Part shown: piece by piece, positions 54,622 to 64,000 of the stretch | Layout of the letters: the number at the start of each line of letters is the position of its first letter | How positions within the stretch are numbered: position 1 is the first letter of the stretch | DNA from: Actinomycetota bacterium | GTDB taxonomy: Bacteria > Actinomycetota > Actinomycetes > Streptosporangiales > Streptosporangiaceae | Assembly (NCBI GenBank): GCA_003168255.1 | Contig: PMSU01000100.1 | Location: 1 to 64,000 of the forward strand | Reading direction: 5' to 3' | Length of the DNA stretch: 64,000 nucleotides | The notes under the pieces: model-generated | The model's input: the letters and a program-made list of their open reading frames with translations, nothing else | Told to the model about the DNA's origin: nothing | The model's database searches: none | Translations under genes and position numbers: made by a program

Positions 54622-55526
54622 GCGCCGATCGTAGCCATGGCGCAAGCCAGCATCTCCGGCATGCCCTGGCCAGCGTCCAGCCAGCTGACCCGCGGATCGC
54701 GGCGGAACCACGACTCTTGCTTGCGGGCAAATTTCCTGGTCGCCCGCACGGTCTCCAGCAGCGCGTGTTCCGGCGAGCACTCACCTGCCAGGAAACGCAG
54801 CACCTGCGCATAGCCGAGGGCGCGGCTGGCCGTCATGCCGCTACGCAGCCCGCGCTGTTCCAGCGCGCGAACCTCGGCCACGAATCCGTCTTGCCACATC
54901 CGCTCGGCCCGTTCGGCGATGTGCAGGTCGAGTTCCTTCCGGCCGATCTGCACCCCGAGCTGCACGGCGGGGTAGACCGACTCATACCCAGGCAGGGTGG
55001 CGCTGAAGGAGCCGCCAGATAGCTCGATCACCTCAAGGGCCCGCACGATCCTGCGGCCGTTGCTCGGCAGGATCGCCGCTGCGGCCGCGGGGTCGAGCGT
55101 GGCCAGCCGGTCGTGCAGCGGGCCAGGGCCGGTCCGTGCGAGTTCAGCCTCGAACCGTTCGCGCAGCTCGGGGTCGGTACCGGGGAAGCGCAAGTTGTCG
55201 AGTGCCGCCCGGATGTAGAGGCCGGAACCGCCGACCAGGATCGGCACCCGGCCGCGCGCCTGGATGTCCTCGATGGCGGCCCTGGCCAGGCGCTGGTACT
55301 CGGCGACGCTCGCAGTCTGCCTGATATCCCAGACGTCGAGCAGGTGGTGCGGGATGCCATCGCGCTGGTCGGGGGTCAGCTTGGCGGTCCCGATGTCCAT
55401 GCCCTGGTACAGCTGCATCGAGTCGGCGTTGACGACTTCGCCGCCAAGCGCCCGGGCCAGGCCGAGTCCCAGTCCGGACTTCCCGACCGCGGTAGGTCCC
55501 AGTACCGCGATGACGCTTGCCTGCAT
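54579..55526 (-). CDS. miaA: tRNA dimethylallyltransferase
   Basis: 315 residues from the ATG at 55526 (MQASVIAVLGPTAVGKSGLG); the upstream 59 codons of the open frame belong to the miaB 3' region. P-loop GPTAVGKS, NADSMQLYQGMDIGTAKLTP, HHLLDVWDI, ILVGGSGLYIRAALDNLRFP and the GYAQVLRFLAGE and TRKFARKQESWFRRDPR tail are all diagnostic. It adds dimethylallyl to A37 of UNN-reading tRNAs; MiaB, encoded next, then modifies the same base. Confidence 0.96.
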   Translation of the reverse strand: MQASVIAVLGPTAVGKSGLGLGLARALGGEVVNADSMQLYQGMDIGTAKLTPDQRDGIPHHLLDVWDIRQTASVAEYQRLARAAIEDIQARGRVPILVGGSGLYIRAALDNLRFPGTDPELRERFEAELARTGPGPLHDRLATLDPAAAAAILPSNGRRIVRALEVIELSGGSFSATLPGYESVYPAVQLGVQIGRKELDLHIAERAERMWQDGFVAEVRALEQRGLRSGMTASRALGYAQVLRFLAGECSPEHALLETVRATRKFARKQESWFRRDPRVSWLDAGQGMPEMLACAMATIGACGSPRGTVPRTTS

Positions 55527-55545
55527 GACTATCCGGCGGGTCGCT

Positions 55546-57066
55546 TTATCCGGCGTGCTGACCGGCCTGGCGGCGCGCCGGCATGCCGAGCAGTACGGCG
55601 CCTTCCGCGCGACCCTGGCCAGATGCCGCCGCCACTTCCCCCGCGTGACCCTGGCCTGGTGCCGCAGCCACGTCTGTGTCCTGTTGGCGCGCCTGCCACG
55701 CATCGCCGCCGCTGGTCCTGCGGACTGACCCTGGCGAGCCGTCCGCGATCAAGTGATGCGGCGCGGCGCTGGTCACCACGACCGTGACCACGTCGCCGGG
55801 CCGTGGCGCCGTACCGCCCGGCGCGAAATGCACCAGCCGGTTGTCCCGCGCCCGGCCAGACTTCCGGTGTGTCACGCCGTCCTTGCGCCCCTCCCCCTCG
55901 GCCACCAGTACCTCAAGCTCACGGCCGACAAACCGTTCGTTCTCGGCCAGCGAGATCTCCTCGACGAGCGCGACGAGCCTGCCGTAGCGATCCCGCACGA
56001 TCTCAGCGGGGACCTGGTCCGCCATGGTGGCCGCGGGGGTCCCCGGCCGCTGCGAGTACTGGAACGTGAACGCCCCGGCGAAGCGCGCCTGCCTGACCAG
56101 ATCGAGGGTGTCGGCGAAGTCACGCTCGGTCTCGCCGGGGAAGCCCACGATGATGTCCGTGGTGATGGCGGCGTCGGGGATCGCGGCCCGGACCCGGTCC
56201 AGGATCGCCAGGTAAGACTCCCGGCGGTAGGCACGGCGCATCGCCCGCAGCACCGCATCCGACCCGGACTGCAGCGGCATGTGCAGCTGCGGCATCACGT
56301 TGGGCGTCTGGGCCATGGCGGCGATGACGTCGTCGGTGAAATCACGCGGATGCGGCGAGGTGAAACGCACCCGCTCGAGGCCGGCGATCCCGCCGCAGCT
56401 GCGCAGCAGCTCGCCGAAGGCCTGCCGGTCACCGAACTCGGCACCGTAGGAGTTCACGTTCTGGCCGAGCAGGGTGATCTCGAGCACACCGCCCTCGACC
56501 AGCGCGTGGATCTCGGCGAGCACGTCACCGGGCCGCCGGTCCTTCTCCCGTCCGCGCAGGCTGGGCACGATGCAGAAAGTGCAGGTGTTGTTGCAGCCCA
56601 CCGAGATAGCCACCCAGGCCGCGTAAGCCGACTCCCGGCGCGCGGGCAGCGAGGAAGGAAACCGCTCGAGCGACTCGGCGATCTCGACCTGTGCCTCGTC
56701 GAGTACCCGGGCCCGGTCGAGCAGGGCTGGCAGCGAGCCGATGTTGTGCGTGCCGAACACGACGTCCACCCAGGGGGCACGGCGCAGGATCTCGCCACGG
56801 TCCTTCTGCGCCAGGCAGCCGCCCACCGCGATCTGCATGCCCGGGCGGGAGCTTTTGGCGGGCAGCAGCTGGCCCAGATTGCCGTAGAGACGGTTGTCCG
56901 CGTTCTCCCTGACGGCGCAGGTGTTGAAGACCACGACGTCGGGAACCGCGTCGTCGGCCGCGCGCCGGTAGCCCGCCCCCTCAAGCAGCCCGGAAAGCCG
57001 CTCGGAGTCGTGCGCGTTCATCTGGCACCCGTAGGTGCGCACCTGGTATGTGCGGGAGGCTGTCAT
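55546..57066 (-). CDS. miaB: tRNA-2-methylthio-N6-dimethylallyladenosine synthase
   Basis: 506 residues from the ATG at 57066 ([20 protein letters not shown]). N-terminal UPF0004 domain with three Cys ([22 protein letters not shown]), radical SAM motif [11 protein letters not shown], and a TRAM domain ([20 protein letters not shown]). After TRAM (~residue 450) there is a tail of about 55 residues rich in Gly/Ala/Gln/Arg ([20 protein letters not shown]) that is not part of the usual family. It methylthiolates i6A37. It lies 19 bases upstream of miaA. Confidence 0.96.
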   Translation of the reverse strand: MTASRTYQVRTYGCQMNAHDSERLSGLLEGAGYRRAADDAVPDVVVFNTCAVRENADNRLYGNLGQLLPAKSSRPGMQIAVGGCLAQKDRGEILRRAPWVDVVFGTHNIGSLPALLDRARVLDEAQVEIAESLERFPSSLPARRESAYAAWVAISVGCNNTCTFCIVPSLRGREKDRRPGDVLAEIHALVEGGVLEITLLGQNVNSYGAEFGDRQAFGELLRSCGGIAGLERVRFTSPHPRDFTDDVIAAMAQTPNVMPQLHMPLQSGSDAVLRAMRRAYRRESYLAILDRVRAAIPDAAITTDIIVGFPGETERDFADTLDLVRQARFAGAFTFQYSQRPGTPAATMADQVPAEIVRDRYGRLVALVEEISLAENERFVGRELEVLVAEGEGRKDGVTHRKSGRARDNRLVHFAPGGTAPRPGDVVTVVVTSAAPHHLIADGSPGSVRRTSGGDAWQARQQDTDVAAAPGQGHAGEVAAASGQGRAEGAVLLGMPARRQAGQHAG

Positions 57067-57142
57067 GTCGATGTACCAGCGTACGCGGGTCGCCCGGCCG
57101 ACCCGAATCAGCGGCGACCTGGCTCGCCATATGCTGCACCCT

Positions 57143-59215
57143 ATGACAGAAAGCGAGCAGGCAGCGGAGAGCCCGCCCGCCAAGGCATCCGCAGCGGTCC
57201 CGGTCGCTGCGTTCGGTGCGTGGCCCTCTCCGATCACCGCGGCTGAGGTGGCCCGCGGGCGTATCAGGCTCAACTTCCCGACCGTCCGCGACGGCCAGAT
57301 GTGGTGGCAGGAGGGCAGGCCGAACGAGGCCGGGCGGACCGCCATCGTGCACCGGGCAGCCGACGGGCGCAGACGTTTCCTGCTGCCCCCGCCGTGGAAC
57401 GCGCGGACCCGCGTGCACGAGTACGGCGGCATGTCGTACCTGCCGGTTCCGCCGCGGTCGGGAGCAGGCGCGGCCGGCGGCGGGTGGGACGTCGTCTTCG
57501 CGAACTGCTCCGATCAGCGGCTGTACCTGTGTGGCCAGGCGGACTCAGCGGATCCGCTGCCGCTCACCCCGGAGCCGCCGGACCCGGCCGCGCTGCGGTA
57601 CGCCGACTTCGTGCTCTCCCCTGGCCAGGACGAGATCTGGTGCGTCCGGGAGCAGCACGACGACGGCAAGGTCAGCAGGGCGATCGTGGCTGTCCCGCTG
57701 GACGCCTCGGCCAGCCAGAATCCAGCCGCGATCCGCGAGCTCGTCACCGGCTCCGACTTCTTCGCCTTCCCGACTCCGTCACCCGATGGCAGCCGCCTTG
57801 CCTGGATCAGCTGGAATCACCCGCGGATGCCGTGGGACGGGACCGAGCTGCGGACGGCGCTGATCGAGAAAGATGGTGGCCTGGGCAGGAGCCGACTGAT
57901 CATGGGCGGCCCGCGGGAGTCGGTGCTCGCGCCGCAGTGGCGGGACAACGCCAGCCTGTACGTCATCTCCGACTGGGCCGGCTGGTGGAACCTGTACCAG
58001 GTCGGCATCTACGGCGAGCCGGCCCGGGCGCTCTTCCCGGCCGAGGAGGAGTTCGGCGCTCCGCTGTGGCAGCTAGGCGCGCGGCCGTTCGCGGTTCTCG
58101 GCGACGGCCGGATCGCGGTGCTGCACGGCCGCGGGGACCTGCGGCTGGGCGTGCTGGACCCGGAAACTGGTGAGCTCACCGAGGCCGACGTGCCCTACTC
58201 CACGTTCGCTTCCGCCCTGTCCGCGGACGGGACCTCCATCGCTGGGGTGGCGGGCGGACCCGACACGCCCGAGTCCGTGATCCGGGTGGACGCGGTCACC
58301 ACCCGGGTAGAGGCACTGCGGCGTGAACTCGACGAGATACCCGACGTGGCGTACCTGCCCGTGCCCCGCCAGGTCGAGCTGGCCGGCCCGGACAGACGGA
58401 CTGTGCACGCGCTCGTCTACCCGCCGTCAAGCCCGGACGTGATCCCGCCACCCGGTGAATCTGCCCCCTACGTGGTGTGGGTGCACGGCGGGCCGACCTC
58501 GCGGGCGTCCGCCCGGCTCGATCTGGAGAAGGCATACTTCACCAGCCGCGGGATCGGCATCGTCGACGTGAACTACGGCGGCTCATCCGGGTTCGGGCGC
58601 GCCTACCGGGAACGACTGCGCCACCAGTGGGGCGTGGTCGATGTCGAGGACGTGATGGCCGCCGCGCAGTCCCTGGCCGATGCGGGGGATGCAGACGCAA
58701 GCAGGCTGGCCATCCGCGGCGGCTCGGCTGGCGGCTGGACCGCTCTTGCCGCCGTGACGACCGGAACTGCCGGCGGCGCCGTGTTCGCCGCGGCGACGTC
58801 GTACTTCGGGGTCGCTGACCTGGCGGCGTTCGCGGCACAGACGCACGACTTCGAGTCCCGCTATCTGGACGGCCTGGTCGGCTCGCTGCCCGGATCCGAA
58901 TCAGTCCACCGGGAGCGCTCGCCGCTGGGCCACGTGACGGAGGCCACCTGCCCGATCCTGCTGCTGCAGGGGATTGACGACCCGATCGTCCCATTCCAGC
59001 AGTCGGAGAGCCTCGCCAAGGAACTGGCCGCCTACGGCATCCCGCACGCCTGCCTGATGTTCGAGGGCGAGTCGCACGGCTTCAGGAAGGCCGAAACGGT
59101 GATCGCCTCCCTAGAGGCGGAACTCTCGTTCTACGGCCAGATTCTTGGTTTCGAGCCGCCGGGAGTACCGCAGGTTGAGCTGAGCCGCGATACCGAGGTA
59201 AGTCGACCAGGCTGA
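57143..59215 (+). CDS. S9 family prolyl oligopeptidase-like peptidase
   Basis: 690 residues from the ATG at 57143; the frame is open to 57035, but that part overlaps the divergent miaB. An N-terminal beta-propeller ([39 protein letters not shown]) is followed by an alpha/beta hydrolase domain: oxyanion/HGGPTSRA, nucleophile [12 protein letters not shown], Asp in [10 protein letters not shown] and His in [10 protein letters not shown]. Probably an acylaminoacyl-peptidase or dipeptidyl aminopeptidase of cytosolic peptide turnover; no signal peptide. Confidence 0.92.
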   Translation: MTESEQAAESPPAKASAAVPVAAFGAWPSPITAAEVARGRIRLNFPTVRDGQMWWQEGRPNEAGRTAIVHRAADGRRRFLLPPPWNARTRVHEYGGMSYLPVPPRSGAGAAGGGWDVVFANCSDQRLYLCGQADSADPLPLTPEPPDPAALRYADFVLSPGQDEIWCVREQHDDGKVSRAIVAVPLDASASQNPAAIRELVTGSDFFAFPTPSPDGSRLAWISWNHPRMPWDGTELRTALIEKDGGLGRSRLIMGGPRESVLAPQWRDNASLYVISDWAGWWNLYQVGIYGEPARALFPAEEEFGAPLWQLGARPFAVLGDGRIAVLHGRGDLRLGVLDPETGELTEADVPYSTFASALSADGTSIAGVAGGPDTPESVIRVDAVTTRVEALRRELDEIPDVAYLPVPRQVELAGPDRRTVHALVYPPSSPDVIPPPGESAPYVVWVHGGPTSRASARLDLEKAYFTSRGIGIVDVNYGGSSGFGRAYRERLRHQWGVVDVEDVMAAAQSLADAGDADASRLAIRGGSAGGWTALAAVTTGTAGGAVFAAATSYFGVADLAAFAAQTHDFESRYLDGLVGSLPGSESVHRERSPLGHVTEATCPILLLQGIDDPIVPFQQSESLAKELAAYGIPHACLMFEGESHGFRKAETVIASLEAELSFYGQILGFEPPGVPQVELSRDTEVSRPG

Positions 59216-59247
59216 GCCGGGGGCCTGTGGGCCGCGCGGCGTTTGTG

Positions 59248-60012
59248 TCAGTGGCCGGCGTCCAGGGCTGGGGGAGGCGGCATGGACCTGTCCAGCCCGT
59301 CTGCGTAGTGGTCCAGTGCCTGGTCCACCACCATCTCGTCATAGCCTCCGTGCCGCGTGGTGTGGAACTTCACCGCCTGGACATCCGCGGAAGTGACCGC
59401 CTGCTCGGGCCGGAGGCCGCCGCTGAGCGTCGCCTCGATCCGCGCGATGAACTCATCCACGTCAGCTACCTGATAGCCAGGAAACCACGCCTTGTGACGG
59501 AAGAAGCGGCCTGTGGTGTCTCTCGCCATGCTGATCGCCTGCTCCGCGCTGACCGCTCGCCCCGCCGATCCCGTCACCGGCGAGTTCGCGGGTGACGGGT
59601 GGGCAGCTGGCGACCGGATGCTCAGGGCCATGACGAGCGGGACGAAGAGGGACAGCGCCAGGAAAAGGTAGGGGACCCAGTTCCCGGGAGCCCGCACGGC
59701 GGACCAGATGTCAGCGACTATGCCCAGCACCAGAAAGATAGCGATGATGCGGTTCCACCGGGACATGCGCGCCAGGACGCGGCGGGCCCTGCCGGGGCTC
59801 AGGGCGGCGGTTCCCCGGATCATGTCCGCCGCGTAGCGCAGCATGCGGGCAACCCGGTGCGGTGCGAGCCTGATATCGGGATCACCGAGAATGGCGGGCA
59901 GTTCCGCGGCCCATTCCCGGTACCGCTCGCGGCGCATCTCGCCGGGCAGGCGCCGGCAGGCGCGGCTTACCAGGTACTCGCCCAGGCGCAAGAACTGGCG
60001 CTCCCCCCTCAT
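59248..60012 (-). CDS. DivIVA-like membrane protein with PadR-linked start
   Basis: 254 residues from the ATG at 60012, overlapping the padR stop (ATGA). Residues ~1-75 are helical and basic (ERQFLRLGEYLVSRACRRLP, EMRRERYREWAAELPAILGD), residues ~85-130 contain two transmembrane helices (RIIAIFLVLGIVADIWSAV, YLFLALSLFVPLVMALSI), and the C-terminal ~80 residues repeat a DivIVA-like short motif (WFPGYQVADVDEFIARIEAT and HTTRHGGYDEMVVDQALDHY). The DUF-like N-terminus is typical of genes placed behind a PadR regulator. Role unknown, maybe pole- or wall-related. Confidence 0.7.
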   Translation of the reverse strand: MRGERQFLRLGEYLVSRACRRLPGEMRRERYREWAAELPAILGDPDIRLAPHRVARMLRYAADMIRGTAALSPGRARRVLARMSRWNRIIAIFLVLGIVADIWSAVRAPGNWVPYLFLALSLFVPLVMALSIRSPAAHPSPANSPVTGSAGRAVSAEQAISMARDTTGRFFRHKAWFPGYQVADVDEFIARIEATLSGGLRPEQAVTSADVQAVKFHTTRHGGYDEMVVDQALDHYADGLDRSMPPPPALDAGH

Positions 60013-60338
60013 CCCAGGCTCCCCGGTGCCGGGCGGCCCGGGCGGGCCGGGCGGGCCGGTGCCCGCTGGCGGCCGGCGGAGACCTGCGCGAGTTCCAGCC
60101 GGGCCACCCCGATGCCCTCGGCGGTCAGCCGGTAGTACTTGCGCGGCCGCTGCCCGTCTTGCTGCGGGGTTTCCCACGCGGAGGTGACCAGCCTCTCGTC
60201 TTCCAGCCGGCCCAGCATCGGGTACAAGGTGCCGCTTTTCAGCCCGGCCGCCTTCATCAGGTCATACCCGTAGCGCGGGGCCGCAGGGTCTTCCAGGAGC
60301 GCCCGCAGTACCCGCTCCAGCGGCGCGGTCATTTTCAC
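60009..60338 (-). CDS. PadR family transcriptional regulator
   Basis: 109 residues in the GTG form (60338), 107 if the ATG at 60332 is used. The winged helix is standard PadR: LERVLRALLEDPAAPRYGYD, LMKAAGLKSGTLYPMLGRLE, DERLVTSAWETPQQDGQRPR, KYYRLTAEGIGVARLELAQ. It lacks a long C-terminal dimerisation domain, so it is the short PadR type. Two CTACATATAT repeats lie right upstream. It is co-transcribed with the membrane protein that it overlaps and probably represses that operon. Confidence 0.9.
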   Translation of the reverse strand: MKMTAPLERVLRALLEDPAAPRYGYDLMKAAGLKSGTLYPMLGRLEDERLVTSAWETPQQDGQRPRKYYRLTAEGIGVARLELAQVSAGRQRAPARPARPGRPAPGSLG

Positions 60339-60348
60339 GCATCACAGT

Positions 60349-60373
60349 CTACATATATAGGCTACATATATCG
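60349..60373 (-). promoter_or_regulatory. AT-rich direct repeats upstream of padR
   Basis: CTACATATAT occurs at 60349-60358 and again at 60362-60371 (13-base period), ending in CG; read on the minus strand this is two ATATATGTAG boxes. It is strikingly AT-rich for this genome and begins 11 bases upstream of the padR start. It fits a promoter -10 region combined with PadR-type operators. Confidence 0.6.
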
Positions 60374-60718
60374 ACTGCCGGGTTGCCCGCACACTCCAGG
60401 TCATCGCCGCCGAGCGCCCGGCGCGCAGGCTCCTCCGGCGCTGCACCACCGAACAGCTCGTCCATGTCAGGGTCCGGGCCGCAGCAACCCGGCAGCCCCG
60501 CCCAGCCGACTTCCCGGCTGGCATGAAACAGCGGATGCGCTCGCTCATCACGTCAAACGCGCGAGCCGTCATCGAGTCATGCCCGCAGGAACTGTTCACC
60601 ACGGACGGCTACCCCGAACCCATCAGCATCTCCGCCGGCATCATCCAGCCTGGCTGCCTCGTGACAGCGAATCGGCCCCTTTTGCGGGCCTCGTCACAGT
60701 TGTCTTAGTGTCGGGACC
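60374..60718. other. Intergenic region between padR and the methyltransferase gene
   Basis: No gene is supported in these 345 bases between two divergent genes. Short open frames on both strands have no recognisable domain, no ribosome site and poor third-position GC pattern. No inverted repeat or terminator stands out. Confidence 0.4.
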
Positions 60719-61516
60719 GTGACCACCGGAACTGAGTCCGAGCGGGAACGGCACAAGCGGCACTACCAGCGGGCCCTATTCGACGGGATCGCCGAACGGT
60801 ATGAGGTGTCCCGCCCCGGGTATCCGGCGCACGTGGTGGAGTTCGTCACCGCGACCGCCGGGCTCAGCCCGGGGGCTGCGGTCCTGGAAATTGGCTGCGG
60901 GACCGGCCAGCTCACCGAGCGGCTGGCATCCTCCGGGTTCCGCCTGACTGCGATCGACATGGGCGCGTCCATGATCGCCGCCGCCGGGCAGCGCCTCGCA
61001 GGCGCGGAAGTCTCGTTTCAGGCCACGTCGTTCGAGGACCTAGCCGCCGTCGAAGCGTCCTTCGGCCTGGTCATCTCCAGCGCCGCGTTCCACTGGATCG
61101 ATCCTGAGGTCGCGTTCAGCAAGTCCGCCCGGCTGCTGCGCCCGGGCGGCTGGCTCGCCCTGCTCGGCACCGAGGAGCACTACGACGATCCCCTCGCCGC
61201 GGCGCTGGACGTCCTGTGGGTCACGCATGGCGACACCAGCGGTGCCTGGGGGAGACGGCCCTCCGATCCCGAGGCATTCGCCGCCACCGGCCTGTTCGGG
61301 ACCCCCGCTTGCCTGACGGACAGGCAGCAGACCATCCTGCCCGCGGGCGACGTCATCGCCTTGGAAACTACCAGGGCGACTTTCCTGAGCTGGCCGCACG
61401 ACACCCAGCGCCACTTCACCGAGGAACTCCGCCGGCTTCTTAAGCCGCAGCCAGCGGTGGACCTGACCAGGCATACGTCCGTCACCATGGCACAGGTGCT
61501 GCGCGGTCGCAGATAG
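60719..61516 (+). CDS. Class I SAM-dependent methyltransferase
   Basis: 265 residues from a GTG, with no clear Shine-Dalgarno. Methyltransferase motif I VLEIGCGTGQLTERLASSGF, motif II near LTAIDMGASMIAAAGQRLAG, then FGLVISSAAFHWIDPEVAFS and LRPGGWLALLG. This is the UbiE/type-11 small-molecule group. Substrate unknown; the HWIDPEVAF pattern occurs in many actinomycete methyltransferases near secondary metabolism and lipids. Convergent with rny. Confidence 0.85.
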   Translation: MTTGTESERERHKRHYQRALFDGIAERYEVSRPGYPAHVVEFVTATAGLSPGAAVLEIGCGTGQLTERLASSGFRLTAIDMGASMIAAAGQRLAGAEVSFQATSFEDLAAVEASFGLVISSAAFHWIDPEVAFSKSARLLRPGGWLALLGTEEHYDDPLAAALDVLWVTHGDTSGAWGRRPSDPEAFAATGLFGTPACLTDRQQTILPAGDVIALETTRATFLSWPHDTQRHFTEELRRLLKPQPAVDLTRHTSVTMAQVLRGRR

Positions 61517-61624
61517 TCACTCGCGTCGATGACATCGGACATCCGGGCAGGCCACCTCGGACATCGACAGCGATCGGATCGATAGCGACCCGGACCGGGG
61601 CTCCTGGCGCACCAGCTCACCCAT

Positions 61625-63274
61625 CTAGCGGGCATATTCGGTGGCTCGCGATTCCCTGACCACAGTGATGCGGATCTGGCCCGGGTAGGCCAGCTCCTCC
61701 TCCACCTGCTTGGCGACGTCGCGCGCGATCACCTGGGCGTGGATGTCGTCAACCTGCTCCGGCTTGACCATGACCCTGATTTCCCGGCCGGCCTGCATGG
61801 CGAAGACCTTCTCCACGCCCTCGTGAGCGGAGGCAATCTGCTCGAGCCGCTCGAGCCGCTTGACGTATGCCTCCAGCGACTCGCGGCGCGCCCCTGGCCT
61901 GCCGCCGCTGATCGCGTCGGCCGCCTGGGTAAGCACCGCCTCGACGGTGCGCACCTCCACCTCGTTGTGGTGCGCCTCGATGGCGTGCACGACGTCTTCC
62001 AGTTCGCCGTACCTGCGGGCGATTTCCGCACCGATCAGCGCGTGGCTGCCCTCCACCTCGTGCGTCAGGGCCTTGCCGATGTCGTGCAGCAGGGTGCCGC
62101 GCTTGAGCAGCGCGGGGTCGAGGCCGAGCTCATGGGCCATGATGCCGGCGATGTGCGCGGACTCGATCAGGTGCTTGAGCACGTTCTGCCCGTAGGAGGT
62201 GCGGTAGCGGAGCCTGCCCAGCAGCGTCACCAGCTCGGGGTGCATCTCGGTGATGGAGAGGTCGACAAGCGCGTCCTCCCCGGCCCGGACGCACAATTGC
62301 TCGACGTCTGCCTTGCTCTGCTCGTGCGCCTCCTCGATCCGCTGCGGATGAATCCGGCCGTCAAGGACGAGCCGCTCCAAGGTGAGCCTGCCGACCTCCC
62401 GCCGCACCGGGTCGAAGCAGGAAAGCAGCACCGCCTCGGGGGTGTCATCGATGATCAGGTTGACGCCGGTGACCGACTCGAAGGCGCGGATATTTCGGCC
62501 TTCCCTGCCGATGATCCGGCCCTTCATCTCATCGCCGGGCAGGTGCAGCACGGACACCACGGACTCGCTCGTCTGCTCGGTGGCTATCCGCTGAATGGCA
62601 AGCGTAACGATCTTGCGGGCGCGCTTGTCGCCCTCCTTGCGCGCCTCGCTCTCGATATCCCTGACGCTGAGGATGGCCTCCCGCTTCGCCTGGCTCTCGA
62701 TGCCGGCGATCAGCTCGGCCCTGGCCTGCCCGGCCGTCAGTCCCGCGGTCCGCTCGAGCACCTCCCGTCGCTCCTCGCCGAGCCGGTCCAGGTCACCGCG
62801 CTCGCGTTCGAGGTCGCCCCGGACCTGATCGAGCGAGGTGGCTCTCTCCTCAAGCTTGCGGACATCCCCGTCAAGCCGCTGCTCGCGCTCGGCTAGCCGC
62901 GCCTCACGCCGCTCCAGGTCCGCGCGCAGGCCGGCGGCTTCGTCCTTGACCGTGCGAATCTCGTTATCCACCTCACGGCGGCTCCGCTCTGCCTGCTCGG
63001 CGGACTCCTCGGCGGATGCCTTGGCGCTGCGCATGATCCCCGCCGCCTCTGACTCCGCCGTGGCGCGGATCTGGTCCGCCTCCCTGGTAGCGTCCTCCGG
63101 CGGCAGGCCAACCTGGGCCTTGCCCGAGACCTCGACGGCCGACTGCCCCGGATCCGCCGCGATCACCGGCGTGCGCCCGCCGGCTCTTCTCAGCATGCGC
63201 AGGACGAGTCCAAGCACCAGCAGGATGGCGAGCAGCAGGATCCCGATCAGCGTCACTGCGACTGTGCTGCTCAC
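61625..63274 (-). CDS. rny: Ribonuclease Y
   Basis: 549 residues from a GTG with AGGGAGG upstream. N-terminal transmembrane helix (VAVTLIGILLLAILLVLGLV), a long coiled coil (residues ~60-200, rich in Glu/Arg), a KH domain (GDEMKGRIIGREGRNIRAFE), and an HD domain (LLHDIGKALTHEVEGSHALI, HAIEAHHNEVEVRTVEA). It is a membrane-anchored endoribonuclease starting mRNA decay. It lies downstream of recX, separated by a terminator. Confidence 0.96.
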   Translation of the reverse strand: MSSTVAVTLIGILLLAILLVLGLVLRMLRRAGGRTPVIAADPGQSAVEVSGKAQVGLPPEDATREADQIRATAESEAAGIMRSAKASAEESAEQAERSRREVDNEIRTVKDEAAGLRADLERREARLAEREQRLDGDVRKLEERATSLDQVRGDLERERGDLDRLGEERREVLERTAGLTAGQARAELIAGIESQAKREAILSVRDIESEARKEGDKRARKIVTLAIQRIATEQTSESVVSVLHLPGDEMKGRIIGREGRNIRAFESVTGVNLIIDDTPEAVLLSCFDPVRREVGRLTLERLVLDGRIHPQRIEEAHEQSKADVEQLCVRAGEDALVDLSITEMHPELVTLLGRLRYRTSYGQNVLKHLIESAHIAGIMAHELGLDPALLKRGTLLHDIGKALTHEVEGSHALIGAEIARRYGELEDVVHAIEAHHNEVEVRTVEAVLTQAADAISGGRPGARRESLEAYVKRLERLEQIASAHEGVEKVFAMQAGREIRVMVKPEQVDDIHAQVIARDVAKQVEEELAYPGQIRITVVRESRATEYAR

Positions 63275-63523
63275 CGCGCGCCCCTCCCTGCTTCGCGACT
63301 CCTGTTAACAGGTGCCATACCAGAGGTATCCCCTGGCGCGAGGGTTCATGCGCGCGCGGACCTACTACCAGCCCCGGCAGGCCCGCCAAACAGTAGACGG
63401 CATGGCCGTCTACCCGGCCCGCCGACCAGCGGACCCTGCTACCGGCCCCGGTCCGGCCCGCAAAAACCGGGCCCGACGGGGTTACTGGCAGTGTGGATCT
63501 ATATCCATCCGCGTAGCGCGGAG
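63275..63523. other. Intergenic region upstream of rny
   Basis: No gene is supported. A plus-strand frame (63312-63560) is rich in Arg/Pro and has no ribosome site. The region should contain the rny promoter. Confidence 0.4.
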
Positions 63524-63548
63524 TAAAAACCTCGCCTGCCGCGAGGTT
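63524..63548 (-). terminator. Rho-independent terminator after recX
   Basis: On the minus strand: AACCTCGC, loop GGCAG, GCGAGGTT, followed directly by a TTTTT run (63525-63529). An 8-base perfect stem with a T-run is the clearest intrinsic terminator in the window. It lies 112 bases after the recX stop, so it should end the recX transcript ahead of rny. Confidence 0.85.
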
Positions 63549-63659
63549 AAGCGCAGATAACGATTTGAGCAAGCAAACCGCTGCTCTCTTCGCGAAGTTC
63601 GCCTCTTGGCACGAACCAGGGCACGGCTTTACCCTCGCCTGCCGCTGGGGTCATCCGGC

Positions 63660-64000
63660 CTAGACGGCGTCTGCAGCTGGCTCCCCGTCCAGGATCAGGC
63701 CGTCGCCCGCCTCGAATTCGGCGTCGCTGTCCACCGCCGGCTCCTCATCCAGTACGTGGTCGGCATCCAGCATGGCGTCTATATCAAGTCCGGCATCCGC
63801 GAGGTCGATTTTCTCCTGCTCGAGTGCCTCGCGCACCACCCGGTAGGCCATACCCGCCGGATATCCCTTGCGGGCTAGCAGGCCCATGAGGCGACGCACG
63901 CGTGCGGCAGGCGGCCGTCCCCTGGTGGCAGCGAGCCTCGCCGCGACCAGACGCCTGGCGGCCGCCTCTTCCTGCTCTGGGCCTAGTTCCGCGACGGCGC
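63660..64000 (-). CDS. recX: Regulatory protein RecX, C-terminal part (cut by window end)
   Basis: The frame is open to the window end and reads AAARRLVAARLAATRGRPPA, ARVRRLMGLLARKGYPAGMA, YRVVREALEQEK, the three-helix repeats of RecX, followed by a 45-residue acidic tail (DADHVLDEEPAVDSDAEFEA) that is longer than usual. About 113 codons are present; the start lies outside. RecX inhibits RecA filament extension. recA is expected just upstream. Confidence 0.9.
   Translation of the reverse strand, partial: AVAELGPEQEEAAARRLVAARLAATRGRPPAARVRRLMGLLARKGYPAGMAYRVVREALEQEKIDLADAGLDIDAMLDADHVLDEEPAVDSDAEFEAGDGLILDGEPAADAV

Noticed and set aside
60342-60602. 86-residue minus frame upstream of padR
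   Set aside because: Ends inside the AT-rich operator and shows no conserved pattern or start signal.
63312-63560. 82-residue plus-strand frame between rny and recX
   Set aside because: Arg/Pro/Ala-rich, no ribosome site, and it covers the recX terminator.

Overview
The window is chromosomal DNA of a high-GC actinomycete. The codon bias, GTG/TTG starts, dense co-directional operons and gene order all point to Actinomycetota, probably a filamentous, Streptosporangiales-like lineage; the genus cannot be fixed from sequence alone. Most of the minus strand carries a conserved actinobacterial housekeeping backbone. Read right to left it runs recX (cut by the window end), rny, [insert], miaB, miaA, dapF, [insert], hflX, [insert], holA, (rpsT on plus), lepA, hemW, hrcA-dnaJ-rsmE, HIT, phoH-ybeY-CBS-cytidine deaminase-like, era, leuA, recO-uppS, glyS.

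Region by region. 0-12 kb is an accessory stretch: secreted proteins, a DUF2867/TetR divergent pair with a clear double operator, debris of a transposition ATPase, of an ISL3-like transposase and of a PQQ-type propeller, a secreted beta-helix protein, an intact ECF sigma/membrane-partner pair beside a decayed copy of the same pair, a DUF1932 dehydrogenase, a two-gene ABC exporter and a third, truncated sigma gene. 12-22 kb holds glyS, a secreted DUF1906 protein, uppS-recO, leuA with an unannotated Leu-rich leader peptide, a TerB-like protein, a double-GNAT protein, era and an AAC(2')-type acetyltransferase. 22-38 kb is ribosome, chaperone and RNA housekeeping with a CIRCE element, interrupted by a second sigma/anti-sigma-like pair. 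38-45 kb holds rpsT, holA, a secreted hydrolase-like protein, hutI, hflX and an AbiEi-like protein. 46-52 kb is a coherent glycolate/glyoxylate block: malate synthase plus the three glycolate oxidase subunits glcD-glcE-glcF. 52-54 kb is a cassette of a ribbon-helix-helix protein, a DUF4097 protein and a tiny basic protein. The rest is dapF, miaA, miaB, an S9 peptidase, a PadR/DivIVA-like pair, a methyltransferase, rny and recX.

The less ordinary material lies between the genes: a family of 46-bp palindromic repeats in three copies, a loopless 48-bp perfect palindrome, several minisatellite arrays (19-bp, 29-bp, 15-bp, 13-bp), a probable leaderless autoregulated promoter in front of the ribbon-helix-helix gene, and a set of related sigma genes caught at different stages of decay. 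No tRNA, rRNA or CRISPR array was recognised.
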